Of a stretch of 64,000 nt of DNA, positions 1-10,289 are shown piece after piece. Source of the stretch: Salvator merianae. Taxonomy: Eukaryota > Chordata > Lepidosauria > Squamata > Teiidae. Under the pieces are notes generated by a model that saw only the letters and a program-made list of their open reading frames with translations, did not search any database and was not told where the DNA came from. Every line of letters starts with the position of its first letter. Within the stretch, counting starts at the first letter, position 1. The translations under genes and the position numbers were made by a program. The stretch lies in contig QVOM02000073.1 in NCBI GenBank assembly GCA_003586115.2, forward strand, positions 24,786,175 to 24,850,174. The letters run 5' to 3'.

Positions 1-298
1 GGCAATGAGAATATGTTCAGCATTGGAAGACACATCAAAGTTCAGATGTCCAGATGTACAGTTGGATGAATAATAGCAAGATTCAGAGGGCTGTGGAATT
101 CAGTGGAGGTTCTAAACCCCCTTCTAAATTCACCCTTGCCTGCTGCTGTTAAACTATTCAGAACATTCAACAGAACTGAAAGAGAGGCCTTTGAGGCAAT
201 GAAAAAACTTTAAATTGGGAAAGCTGATCAGGAAATCCTGGTATGTGTCATGGAAACCCCTTGTATGAGGTCATGGTTGGGATCAAAATAACACTTAG
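1..298. other. No recognised feature
   Basis: Ordinary-composition DNA before the first LINE-like repeat. I see no open frame of note, no inverted repeat and no similarity to the other repeats in the window. Confidence 0.5.
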
Positions 299-660
299 AA
301 TATAAGAGGAGACCTGCTGGACCAGGCCACAGCCCTCTAATCCATCATCCCATCTCACACAGTGGCCCACCAATTGCTTCTGGGCATCTCAAGCAGAAGT
401 CAAAGGCAAAACCTTCACCTGCTCTTGACTCCTTGCAAATGGCCTTTAGAGGCATCCTGTCTGTCTCTCCAAGCTGGAGGCAGTGCTTAGGTATCAATTC
501 TAGTAGTCATTGATACATCTGTCTAATTCATTCTTAAAGCTATCTATGCTGATTGTTATTATCACCTCTTCTGAGGCAAATTCCATAGACCGATGTCTCT
601 CTGGGTGAAAAAAATATTTCTCTTTGTTGATCCCAACTTCAGTCAGATCCCTTCTTAAAT
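299..660 (+). mobile_element. CR1/L3-like LINE-derived repeat, fragment
   Basis: Starts with the widespread reptile repeat head (ATAAGAGGAGACCTGCTGG, then a 'cagtggcccaccaattgcttctgggcat' type segment) and continues through 'tggaggcagtgc' and 'aattccatagaccgatgtctctctgggtgaaaaaa'. The same order of blocks appears at 13184-13720, and shorter pieces lie at 14344, 36262 and 51070. The family assignment (CR1/L3-type 3' region) rests on general resemblance, not a search. The 3' limit is uncertain. Confidence 0.65.
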
Positions 661-799
661 GACATCATTCAAGGGTGACTAGGGCTAGATGTTGCAACAG
701 GATTTTGTAAGGGAGGTGTTTCAGCCCCCTGACCATTCTTGGGTGGGCTGGATCTCTTGAGTCAAGCATGATATTTACTGACTATATATAATAGAGACT

Positions 800-1035
800 G
801 GTACCCAATGTAGAGGGTGGGACAAAGGGCAAAGCAGCTAAAAGGAGCAATATCAGGGATCACAAGAGGTAGAGGTAATGGCAGGTGAATCTTGCTAAAG
901 CTGCAATTCTCAAATGCACATAAATTAACCTCACTGAGCATAAATGGCCAATCCTGAATTGAAACATACATGAAGAAGGAAGGGAATGGAGACTCAAACC
1001 CTGAGGTGCCAGGTGTGTTTGGGAACTGTCCAGTT
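800..1035. repeat. Unclassified dispersed repeat, copy 1
   Basis: Related to 26995-27225. Shared blocks in the same order are 'gggcaaagcagctaaa', 'aaagctgcaattct' against 'aaagctgcagttct', a 'gaatggagactca' type block, and 'gaggtgccaggtgtg' against 'gaggtcctgggtgtg'. A minus-strand frame of 149 codons (762-1211) runs through it but resembles no protein I know and is probably fortuitous. Confidence 0.45.
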
Positions 1036-1229
1036 TGTTCCTGTGGGCTAGTTGCTTCAATTACATGGACAAGCCCATGCACATTATTTTGGTTATATAA
1101 CCATGCAGCTGCCCATCTAAATAGTAACTGGGTCCAACCGTGATCAGCTTTGGTTGCCAAGATCAACTGGGTACGTGCGTGAAAAATTTCAGCATAGTGA
1201 TGTGAAGGCATTATCTCTACACCAAAATG

Positions 1230-2560
1230 AGGATCACTGGACTTCCTTGAAGTTGCAATTCAGTCATTTCACATTACAGTTTTCCTATGAAGTTGACTTT
1301 TATGGCTAATTTTATAGCAGATTTTTTTCAGCACAGTATGCAGATTCTTCCCCAAACCCTGCATCAATTCATTATAATGTATTCCTGGATGTACACCTCA
1401 ATATCAGTATTTTTTAAATAAGTAGTATGCTCGTTTAAAATAATCTCTTGTTGGTTTCTGCATATTATGTATTTGTTCCCAGTCCATCTCTTTCAAGTAG
1501 AATTCAAAGCAGTGATCACCATATATGATAAAATAGATACTGGTTTGTACAAAATCATGCCACAGTAGATATTAACGGCAAAGTTTATAGTAGATATTTT
1601 TGTTCATAGGCAGAAAAGTCTAAATGTCTTGAATTATTAATCAACCCATCCTTTGGATATTTCTTCTGTAATCGTCAGAGCTGACAAACTTTTTGGCCTG
1701 TGTGCACATCTGGCATTTTAAGGGCATGCTCTGCCTCCCTGTTACTGATTTTGCTAAGTGTACTGAAATAATTCATGTGCATAATCCATGGAACTAATAT
1801 GCTATGCAGGAAGTCCATAGTGCAGGGACCAGAATGCACTATGGGCTGCATCTTCCAGGCCATCTTGAACAGGAAAAGTAGTGTCAGTTGAATTTGGGCA
1901 GCAACACTCCCTCCTTCCCTCTTATTATTCTGAGCAGTCCTGGCAAAAACAAACAAGCAACCTGAGCTACAGAATTGCCTTGAGCAATGCTAATGACAGT
2001 CACAGTATTGCTAAAGTTTAGTGCCTTTCTTTTAAGAACTATAATCAAGCTAGCCTCACAGCTTGATGAATCTCTGAGTTTGAGCACAGCTGATGTTATG
2101 CAGATGGGAGTTGTTTACTTGGTTCACTTGATCAACATCCTGTGGTGAAACCTACAACATCTATCTTTCTCATTATCTGATCAGCGCCATCCTCCTCAGT
2201 ATTTGCCTAGGTGCTCAATTCATGTTTTTCCTCTGTGAGTCATGTGAACTTTGCCCTGTCACAAAAAAGCATATGTGACCCTGCTCAGAGGCACATCCCT
2301 TCACCTTTTGCATTTTTAGAGGAGTTCCCCAAACTCCTTTCTCTTCCCTCCTTGTTTTGCTATTCTTTCCCAAAAAGGTATAAAAGTTCCTCCATTTTGC
2401 TAAGACCAGATAGACCCAGAAGCAGCAGCAAGAAGAAACAGGGTTGCTGTATATTGGGGTGAAGAAGAACAAGAAGAAAGAAAAAACAATGGTATTGTAA
2501 CCTTGGGTCCTCCAACCTCCCCCTCACTTTACTGCTGAATCATAAAATGGGATCTAGAGT
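1230..2560. other. No recognised feature
   Basis: AT-rich in 1300-1640, more balanced afterwards. Short opposing frames below 95 codons overlap at 2211-2472, and neither resembles a known protein. Confidence 0.5.
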
Positions 2561-2644
2561 CTTGAGTGGAATCTGTTCTTTGCTCCCTCACTTTTAGTGA
2601 AGACAAATTCTGGGGAACAGAGGAAGTTCTTGCTCTTGCAGATA

Positions 2645-2698
2645 GCAGGTCGCTGTTCTGGGATATGATCCAGAATAAGGCCAAGTGCAGAAAGGACC
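2645..2698. mobile_element. HP-2 hairpin MITE, right half only
   Basis: The block ending 'tccagaataaggcc', 'aagtgcagaaagga' matches the right arm of the HP-2 elements at 36941-37058 and 48421-48543. The left arm is missing. Confidence 0.5.
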
Positions 2699-2883
2699 GT
2701 TGTTTTACTATGGTTGCTTGCTCAAAAGTAGGGCACCTTGTACTCAGTAAGGCTTACTTGTCACAAGCACCTCCTCAGAGATCGGAATCCGTGTTGCTCA
2801 AACCTGAACGAATTCCACATTTTAAAAATATACAATCAAGACAACACAGATCTCAAGAAAATGCTCCTTATCCAACATGAAAG

Positions 2884-2976
2884 CTGCATCCAGATGTCGC
2901 TTACTTATTCTGCTATATTTGGATATTCTAGAATAACCAGGCTTTATTCTGGAATATCCAAATATAGCAGAATAAC
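2884..2976. mobile_element. HP-1 hairpin MITE, 3'-truncated copy
   Basis: Begins 'ctgcatccagatgtcgctta'. Its left arm 'tattctgctatatttggata' is followed by the complementary 'tatccaaatatagcagaata'. The outer right arm seen in the 4836 copy is absent, and an (AAC)n tract begins where the element stops. Confidence 0.75.
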
Positions 2977-3001
2977 AACAACAACAACAACAACAACAAC
3001 A
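2974..3001. repeat. (AAC)n microsatellite
   Basis: Nine AAC units directly abut the truncated HP-1 hairpin. Confidence 0.95.
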
Positions 3002-3002
3002 T

Positions 3003-3060
3003 TTATTTATAATGCCCCTTTTGCCAAAGGGCAGAACAAAAAACACATACAATTAAAAAA
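3003..3060 (-). mobile_element. LINE 3' tail-like sequence, antisense
   Basis: 'ttatttataatgcccctttt', followed by 'gccaaagggcagaac' and an A-rich 'acaattaaaaaac' run, resembles the antisense of L2-like 3' tails ('ataccgcccttt...'). Short and diverged. Confidence 0.35.
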
Positions 3061-3061
3061 C

Positions 3062-4320
3062 AAAGAAAACAAAGGGGCTAACTGCCAGAGTATGCCTATA
3101 TGCCATAGGACTTTGGTCAGGCCCACAGTATTTGGAGGATATCATACAGGAAGAAATTAAATGGAAATTGGTTGCTGCCAATTTCATACTATAGTTACAG
3201 ATCAAAGTGTATGTTGCGTGCAATGGGGGTTGGAGTGGATGGGGAATATTTCTGAAAACAGATAAAAAGAATAGGCTTATATTTCTGGATCCCATATAGA
3301 AAACACATATGGATAAGATACCTGAGATGTACAAAGCCGAGGACAAATCTCTGTCCTTGAATACTGAAGCCTATTTTAGAGAATGAAGTTTCCATAATCT
3401 GCTGCAGATAGAGGTTTTGCCTTTTGTCTCATGAATACCAAATACCATTTTTGCTTAGTTGTTGTGCAGTGAGAGTATATTCTGGGTCATTGCGCAGTGA
3501 AAACTATTATTTTCTCAAAAATGCCTTCATGGTCCTCCTGAAGTTATTTTTCGATCGCTTGATTGAAAAGTTCCAAACTCTGTTCTTTGATTCCAGTGCT
3601 ATTGTGAATGTGACTAGCTAGCAGTATAATTCAGTGCTGTCAGTGAGAAGTGTGACATTGTAATGCAAGCAAATTAAAGGCTGTTTTGATCTTTATATAT
3701 TTTTAGTAGCAATTTGATTAATTTACAGTATGCTTGGAGTTATGCTAGGAACCAGTATGAATAGTACAACTCTCTAATCAAAATTCTTAAGAGAGCAAGA
3801 CTAAGAACAATTGCTTTTGCCAAAACTCTGTCACAGGTTATTTGCAGTTTCATGTGTTAAAGATACTACCAGCATCTATAAAGCTCCGGAAATCCTTTAT
3901 TCCACCCTGAGAGTCTGCTGGGGCTCTTGCTTATTAACAGCAGTGGCCCAGATATTTATGATTCTCTGTCTCCCTGTACCATAGTTCATCTGTTTAAGAA
4001 AGTATCCTGATGCTTTGGAAGGACATTTTTTGGTTCTGTTAGTGACAAAACACCAAACGTTTGCAATGCCTTTCTGTATACTTCTTTCTTGGCACCTAAT
4101 CCTGTACATAGAATCTATGCAGATTAATGGTTCAGCATGATAGCTTGCACCTTTTTAAAGGGGCGTAACTTCTTCCACATTTGCATTCTGAGACAAGAAA
4201 TGCATTAACTAGATATCAAAGATTGGTTTTTGTAGCACAGGCAAGCAATTATTGCAACCCTACAAAATTAAAATAAAGATCAATTTAATTTTGAGTTACC
4301 TAGGGAGCTAATCCCTCAGT
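3062..4320. other. No recognised feature
   Basis: Apparently unique sequence. The part from about 3424 to 3760 is AT-rich and free of recognisable repeats. It has a plus frame of 65 codons (3424-3621) with no known resemblance. Confidence 0.5.
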
Positions 4321-4377
4321 CATGGCCCCAAAGGCTGCGGCGTATACAGTATACAGTATAATTGACCACACAGTGTG

Positions 4378-4724
4378 GACACTGTCTGCATTGCGTGGCC
4401 CTCGTTGCTTACCTGAAACAGGCATTTGTAGTGTGAATACTGGTATTCTTGCCTGATCCTAACCATGGCAGCAGCTGGGGAGTGTCCAGCTGCTGGCATG
4501 GCATGCGCAGGTGCAATCAGCCAATTGTGTCGGCCCAGCTGCCATGCTGCACGGTAAGTGTGAATGCACCTTACTGGGAGCTGACTATCAGTAAGGCTGT
4601 GGAGCACAAATTTGTGCTGCACAGCTAGGAGTGAACAGGAGCAGCGTTATGCTTCTCCTGGCTGCCTGGGCCTCTGCAATCTGCAGACTCTTGGCACTTG
4701 CTAGCACAAAGTGTGGAAAGGCCC
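4378..4724 (-). mobile_element. TIR-E non-autonomous DNA transposon, inverted copy
   Basis: In reverse complement it aligns with 30390-30803 and 61463-61911. Landmarks are the outer end 'gggcctttccacacttt', the internal near-palindrome 'gtgcagcacaaatttgtgct', the block 'agctgctgccatggt' against 'gccgctgtcatggt', and 'agtattcacact'. The inner end near 4378 is not well defined. Confidence 0.65.
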
Positions 4725-4835
4725 AAACGTAATAGAGCAGGGAATGCAACTTTTCTTGGCCCCGCAAGTTATTCACCTTTCTTGTCCCCCAGCTTATTCT
4801 TTTCCCCTGTCCTCCAACAGAAACACACACTCTGG

Positions 4836-4981
4836 CTGCATCCAGATGTCACTTACCTATTCTGCTGTTTTTGGATATTCTGGAATAAAGCACTCCTGGG
4901 AGTGCTTTATTCCAGAATGTTCATGCTTTATTCTGGAATATCCAAAAATAGTGGAATAAGAAAGTGATGTCTGGATGCAGC
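4836..4981. mobile_element. HP-1 hairpin MITE, complete copy
   Basis: Almost the whole element is one inverted repeat. 'gctgcatccagatgtcactt' at the left matches 'aagtgatgtctggatgcagc' at the right with one mismatch, and 'tggatattctggaataaagc' matches 'gctttattctggaatatcca'. In the left half sits a further perfect palindrome, AAAGCACTCC/GGAGTGCTTT, at about 4886-4908. No transposase is encoded. The superfamily is not determined. Confidence 0.85.
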
Positions 4982-4984
4982 TTT

Positions 4985-6640
4985 GACTGGCTTTCTCTTC
5001 AATGACATCAAAGTAGCCATTCAAAGGTACAAATTAAAGCTGACATTAGGAGACTGCACAGTAAATGTCACAATTCTAGGCCGTGTAAGAGCCGTCATGC
5101 TAGGGTACCTCTGTAATTTTAAGTTAAGGTGTCAGTAAAACCAATATAAGAAGTAGCAAAATGCCTGTGGCAACTGATAAGAATTATGCTACAAGGGTGA
5201 TTTTTGTGGAGAGATTACTTTAGACAATTCTAAACCTGAGTAAGGCATCTCTGTGTTCATGAGTCATGTGGGCCAAAAGGAAGTTGGCAACCCAGTTAGC
5301 TTGTTTTTCTTTTCACTTTTGTTTTTACATTACCCAGGTGAACAGCAGTGATTTTTTTCATCCTCTAGAGGGCGCAAGCGTTACAGCAAACAAAACTATG
5401 CGTTGTCAAGCAGCGCCACGTCAGTTGTTTTTTTTTTAAATCTGAGACAAGTAATGATAGATGGCCAGAAAAGCATGACAGCAGCCCTTTCAGAACAGAT
5501 CACATAGTCCACTGCTTCAAGATCATAAACTGGATGCAACCACGTTGCAGACACCTGTTTTTAAAACAAGGTTCTCAGAGATTGGTGAAGCAGAAAACCA
5601 AAGCGATCTAAGAGAAGTGGGTGAAATGGGAATGCCTTAAAAACCCTGGCTCTAAGAATACAGAGAATTTCAGATGAGAATTCCGAGGAATTTGGCATTG
5701 AGATCTTGGTGTGGGAGAATGGGTCTCTGCAAATATTGGTTTTAGAAGCGAGATTACAAGATGTTTACATGCAGCCAAACAATCTCAAATGTCTGATTCT
5801 GAAGGCTCTCTGCCGATTTCCATTCCTTCAATGATTTTGGAAGACAGAGTTTTTCAGAAGTTTTTGGAGCAAAACTTTAAAAGTGTCAAGATTTTGTCTT
5901 AAATTAGGACAGCTAAACCTATAGACTTTTGACTGACATCACATTCATTACAGAATAATAGGTTAGTGACCTCTGTTTGCTGTATATTCGAAGTGGGACT
6001 GCTTTGCTAAAATGCTTCCTGTAGAACGATGTTAACTTCTTAATGAACCCATTGTTTACTCCTTGATATATCTTCAGCTAGGAAGATTTACAGGTACTAG
6101 ATAATCTCTCATCTTCCTCAGTGCCCAAGTACAATGATGTGCACAGATGGATCTGGGCTCCTTTTTTATGCCACATCAGTTTCATTTTAATGTTTTATTA
6201 CAGCATATCCAGAGCGTTTTTAAAAAATATATATATATTGAGGTTGGTTATTCAGCTGTCATATCGCAACTCTAATTGGATGCAGGAATGTGAGAGATCT
6301 TTCTCAGTAAGCACCTGAAGGAGGAGGTTAATCATAGTAGGAGCATTTTAGACCACTGAGTACCTACTCTGCTACATGCAGGAATTCAAGTCTGGGCCCC
6401 TTTCCCCTCTTCAGTGACAATATAAAGTATGATTAGCTGCTTGGGCTTCAGGAAAAGTCTTCTATGAAGTACTTTAGGTGGCTTTCCCCTCAAAAACTTT
6501 GTTTTCCTCCCCACTCTCAAACAGGTAGAGTAAGCGGTAATAACTATACAGCCTCCTCTACTGAGGCCTCAGCCATTCTAGGTTTGTTGTTGCTGCGTTG
6601 CATCATGCTGAGCCCAACTCTTGTGCGAGCATGAACACAT
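4985..6640. other. No recognised gene; candidate CTCF motif only
   Basis: Apparently unique DNA. The only motif I would single out is at 5362-5375. Open frames stay under 66 codons. Confidence 0.5.
5362..5375 (+). promoter_or_regulatory. CTCF-like core motif
   Basis: CCTCTAGAGGGCGC matches the CTCF core (CCACTAGAGGGCGC type) at 13 of 14 positions. It sits in a repeat-free segment. A single motif match is weak support for occupancy. Confidence 0.35.
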
Positions 6641-6828
6641 CATGTGGTTTTCTTGGTAGCTACAGAAGTGAATAACATGGGCCCTTCTGGGTGATGCCGG
6701 GCACTGAACCTGTGACCTGTTGAGGTATGGTTGCTCCATTCCATTGGGACCAACGGAAGGGTTTTCTCAAACACAGGAGTGTTTTTGGTGTGGAGATGCA
6801 ATTCTTTCCTCCCTAGAGGAAAATCTGT

Positions 6829-7130
6829 GGCTCTTACTTGTATAGCTACAAAATTTGTCCTGTTATTTGTGAATATTAGTGATACAAGACATAGATGAAG
6901 CTTATGCCTTTTCATTGTCTTCGTATCCCATGTTCTGCCCTTGTTAACAACCACTAACTAGAATTTAAGCCAGGAGGCAGTGCTGTCAAGGTCATTCCCC
7001 AAACAGGTGCTGCTTTGTTGTTAGAAATGAACATATGAAGTGTCTGGCTTAAATTATGTGAAACCACCGGGGTCCCCTATTTTCAGTATAGTATAACTCT
7101 GTATACAGATCTGTTAAATATGAATCTGTG
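6829..7130 (-). repeat. Left arm of a large imperfect inverted duplication
   Basis: The reverse complement of this stretch follows 7690-7970 block by block: 'acagatctgtatacagagtt' against 'acagatctgtatgcagtgtt', 'accccggtggtttca' against 'accccagtggtttca', 'cttcatatgttcatttc' against 'cttcatatgtttatttc', and 'ttctagttagtggttgtt' (identical). Similarity ends at about 6829, where 'aagtaagag' meets 'cagtaagaa'. By eye the arms are roughly 75-80% identical. Confidence 0.75.
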
Positions 7131-7337
7131 CCCCTTGAAATCTCCCCTCCCAGCTGCAACTAGGAACTCTGCCATCGACCAAGATTAAATATTTCATTCC
7201 TTTCCAGACAGGAAGAGAGACATGCTGAGGCCACTGTAATCTCTCAGGGCCACCAGCGAAAGCCTAGCTTCTGGCAGGTGCAGGTGCACCCATAGTCAAA
7301 GTGTGCGTTGATGACCCTCTTGCTAATGGATGTGAAG

Positions 7338-7545
7338 GGAGTGCTTGTAGCTCAGTGGTAGAGCAAACTGCCAGGAAAGTAGAGGGTTGCTGGTTTGATC
7401 CCCAGCCTCTTCCTGGAAGTAGGCAATGAGAAATCACTTCTATATCTCCACCAAGAAAACTGGCTAGAGGTGCCCATGGAGGTGCCCATGCAGCCAACCA
7501 GGAGTTGGCCATGACTTGGTGGTACCCAATAACCTTCTGGAACGC
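7338..7545 (+). mobile_element. tRNA-derived SINE
   Basis: A pol III A box (TAGCTCAGTGGT, 7348-7359) and B box (GGTTTGATCCC, 7392-7402) are spaced as in a tRNA gene, then a tRNA-unrelated body follows. No complete cloverleaf is evident, so this is a SINE and not a tRNA gene. It lies in the spacer between the arms of the inverted duplication. Confidence 0.8.
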
Positions 7546-7689
7546 GTCAGCCATGTGGGGGAGGAGAAAAGAGCAGCAGTATCAACCACTTCCTTGCCAC
7601 CATCTCAGCTTCCCAGGGTTTCATTCATTTAACCAGCTGCCTCTGAGCTTTTGTGCCTTTCTTTTTTTGCCAAAGTATCTGATCCCTCA

Positions 7690-7970
7690 TGCATTTGTAT
7701 TTGACAGATCTGTATGCAGTGTTATACATGTGAGACCCCAGTGGTTTCATAGCATTTAGGTCAGCTGCTTCATATGTTTATTTCCGACAGCAAAGCAGCA
7801 CTGTTTGGGCAATGTGGTCTCCTGGCTTTTTAAAAATTCTAGTTAGTGGTTGTTGCAAAGGACAGAGCACCGGATTCAGAGACAATTAAAAGGCATAAAC
7901 TTCCTCTCTGTTTTGTGTTGCTTATATTCAGGAATAGTAGGACAAATTCTGTATCAGTAAGAACTAGTAA
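7690..7970 (+). repeat. Right arm of a large imperfect inverted duplication
   Basis: Partner of 6829-7130, separated by about 560 bp that includes the SINE. Within the arms the reading frames starting 'MVVNKGR' (minus) and 'MVVAKDR' (plus) stay alignable for about 40 residues. DNA-level similarity alone would produce that. Confidence 0.75.
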
Positions 7971-8079
7971 TGGGTTTTTATTTTGTTCACTCTCAGTCTC
8001 GCTCTCAGTCTTCATTTTAGGAAAAAGGAATCAAAGTACAATGGCAAATTGTAGGGGACCCCCTGAAACCATCCAGTTG

Positions 8080-8920
8080 CAATAACCTAGAGACATAGTG
8101 GACTTTTTAGCTCTGTAATAAGATGCAGGATCATTTGTCTCATGGGTGTTGGTGCTAGCTCAAGTCTCATGAGATGGATTAGCAGAAATTCATTACCATT
8201 TAGTTGCTTAGAGTTCTCGTAGCAGAAGCTGTAGAGATTAGATACTGTTCTCAAGAAAAACAAAACAAAATCTAGGAGTGCAACCATTTTGGTTTTTTTG
8301 GGCAGAGATGATACTGCAGCACTGGACAGATACAGAGAAAGATGGATTTGTAGAGATATTTCCTGAAGGAAGATGGAAGAGGAAACTGTAGCTGTGTGTT
8401 TTTCTTTCCTTCTTTCTCCTGTCAGTAGATCATTAGAACATTTTAATATTCAGGGCTTCCTGTTCAGTTCATTTAACTTTGAGAAAAGTTAAAAGAGAAT
8501 AATAGAGAAGGATGAGAATATGGAGGTGAATAACAGTGAGTCTATTAAATAAGCTGCTAATGAACCACACTGTTTGTCATGGGAGTTCTTGTCTGCTGAA
8601 GGGTAAAACTGGTGGCAGATGGAATGATAGTCTAGGCCAGTGGCATCTTGCGGAGTGGGATTGTGGGGCACGAAAGGTAAGGAAATGGGACAGTTGACTG
8701 CCTCACTTTTGCTTGCCAGAACTGGGACTTGCTCCCAGTTTGGAAAAAAGCAAAGCTTCTAGTTTTACTTGCTCCATCTCCATCCCATTAATTTGTGAGT
8801 CCCTGCTCTAGCATCTAGTGATAGGAAGAGCTGCTTCACTCAAAACCTTCATATGTAGTGGAAACAACAGGGGGTATGCATGCATTGGAAAGCCACAGTT
8901 AGCAGTGGGTTTCTTTATTA
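8080..8920. other. No recognised feature
   Basis: Unmarked DNA up to the L1 3' end. No open frame exceeds 66 codons. Confidence 0.5.
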
Positions 8921-8924
8921 TTTA

Positions 8925-9485
8925 TTTTAAGAATACATAAAATGTATGTCAGGTTCCCAGATGGGTACATTTATATAAGTAGCCATTCATGTAATAAATT
9001 GTTGACTTCCCATCTTCTTCAAAAGTTTCTCTTTCATTTCTTATTTCTTGCCCCTCCTGTTTTCTCATTTCCCTTCTTCTTCTGATGTGTCTTCTTTCAT
9101 CTTCTTCAAATCCAGCAATGACAGGCTCATTTTCTAATTCTTATAGAAAGTCAATAAAGTGTTTCCAGTTTTTAACAAACTTATCCACTGTCTTATTTTT
9201 CAATAAGTTTGATTTGTCCATCTCTGCAAGGTCAATCATTTTAATTAACCAGTCATCTACTGGTATTTTATCCTCTTTCCATTTTTGTGCATAGACAATT
9301 CTAGCCGCAGTCACCATATGCTGGATTAAAACATTAACATCATCAAAGTTGTCCTTTACTATACCTAATAAATAAAATTTTGGTTTGAAAGGAATATTAG
9401 TTTTTAATACCTTCTGCATAATTGTAAATATTTGTAAATATTTTCTTTTGCTTTAGAGGAGGTCCACCACAGTGGGTTTCTAGCA
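8925..9485 (-). mobile_element. L1 LINE, 5'-truncated 3' end (antisense)
   Basis: The minus strand carries the end of L1 ORF2 followed by a 3' flank rich in T/C on the plus strand. The upstream end reads 'LWWTSSKAKENIYKYLQ', matching the L1 ORF2 'WWTCKKAKKFW' region, before a frameshift into the next segment. The rest of ORF2, ORF1 and the 5' UTR are absent. Confidence 0.85.
9141..9419 (-). pseudogene. L1 ORF2p C-terminal fragment
   Basis: An uninterrupted 92-codon stretch with the hallmark of the ORF2p C-terminus, 'AARIVYAQKWKEDKIP', followed by 'WLIKMIDLAEMDKSNLL' and ending in 'WKHFIDFL'. In intact L1 this region lies downstream of the reverse transcriptase and near the terminal Cys-rich part of a roughly 1,200-residue protein. 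Here it is an isolated remnant and cannot encode endonuclease or RT activity. The first Met is only an internal codon of the ancestral frame. Confidence 0.85.
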
Positions 9486-9595
9486 CATGCACATACATTT
9501 TTTTTAAACTTGTGACTTTTAAAAGGGGGCAGGATATAAAGCTGTAAATTTTTTAAGTCACTTTGCCTGTGGGAAAAGTACCCAATGAAGTAGAA

Positions 9596-9880
9596 CTGAA
9601 GTACTCCAAGCTGGGTTGGCCAACTATTACTTAAACTATAGCACCTGTCCCTTGCCATTGGTTAGACTAGCTGGTGCTTACAAGGAGTTGTAGTTCAGGA
9701 GAACTATAGTGGGCCATGGTTTGGCCAATGTGCCCTAAAGACTTGGAAAGGAGAGTCTGATATGTTGAGGAACTCTTTATATAATTGATTAAACTATTGA
9801 ATGGAAGACTGTGGGGGCTCAGACTGATGGGAGTTGAGGTCCAAAGCAAGCCAAGAGCACCAGGTTGGTAAAGGCTAGTT
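9596..9880. mobile_element. HP-3-type repeat, diverged and expanded copy
   Basis: Contains 'ggttggccaactatt', 'aaggagttgtagttcaggag', 'gatgggagttgaggtcca' and 'caccaggttggtaaaggct'. These are pieces of the common reptile 'ggagttgtagtccaacaaca...ggttgggaaaggc' repeat, also seen in compact form at 9939-10054. Confidence 0.6.
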
Positions 9881-9938
9881 TAAAAGTTACCCTGAATGTA
9901 TAATTCGTTCACAGGCTATTCCCCTCCTAAAGTTCTAC

Positions 9939-10054
9939 AACAGGTGTTGGGAGCCTGCAGTCCTGTAAATATTGTTGACTCCAACTTCCACCAGTATTGC
10001 TAATATGGCCAGGGATAGTGACAGCTACAGTTCAATATCTGGAGGGCTATAGTT
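9939..10054. mobile_element. HP-3 palindromic repeat
   Basis: Runs 'aacaggtgttgggagcctgc', 'gttgactccaacttccacca', 'atggccagggata', then 'atctggagggctat'. It is a decayed copy of the two-armed element 'ccagatgttgttggactccaa...ggccaatggtcagg...tctggaggg' that is very common in squamates. No coding capacity. Confidence 0.65.
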
Positions 10055-10154
10055 TCTGCATGCATGTTTTAAAATGCTGAAGATTTACATTTCAGAATTG
10101 AACTTCTTAATATTTGAGAAGTGCAAAAGAGATGTCAAAGGCAGAGTGCAGTTA

Positions 10155-10285
10155 GGCTGTGGTCACACTGGTGCTTTAATCAGAATTGAGGCTGTTCTCT
10201 GTCCTCAGGGATCAGATGTCAAAGCGCATTTCCATTTCTTTTGGGGACTTTCCCTCTCTGCTTGGGACTGTCCTGCATTTGGATA
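10155..10285 (+). mobile_element. TIR-H transposon, left end
   Basis: Begins GGCTGTGGTCACACTGGTGC directly after TTA (10152-10154). The reverse complement of 45165-45322 begins GGCCGTGGTCACACCAGTT, and both continue through a similar block ('gggattatccaaatgcagga' against 'ggaataatccaattacagga', read on the opposite strand). The other terminus was not found here. Confidence 0.55.
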
Positions 10286-10289
10286 ATCC

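Noticed and set aside
762..1211. 149-codon minus-strand frame
   Set aside because: Overlaps a dispersed repeat also present at 26995-27225, where the frame is not maintained.
4985..6640. CpG island or housekeeping promoter
   Set aside because: Only a handful of CpGs around 5365-5420; no sustained GC or CpG enrichment.
7338..7410. Possible tRNA gene from good A and B boxes
   Set aside because: No closed acceptor stem or complete cloverleaf, and a SINE body follows; typical tRNA-derived SINE head.
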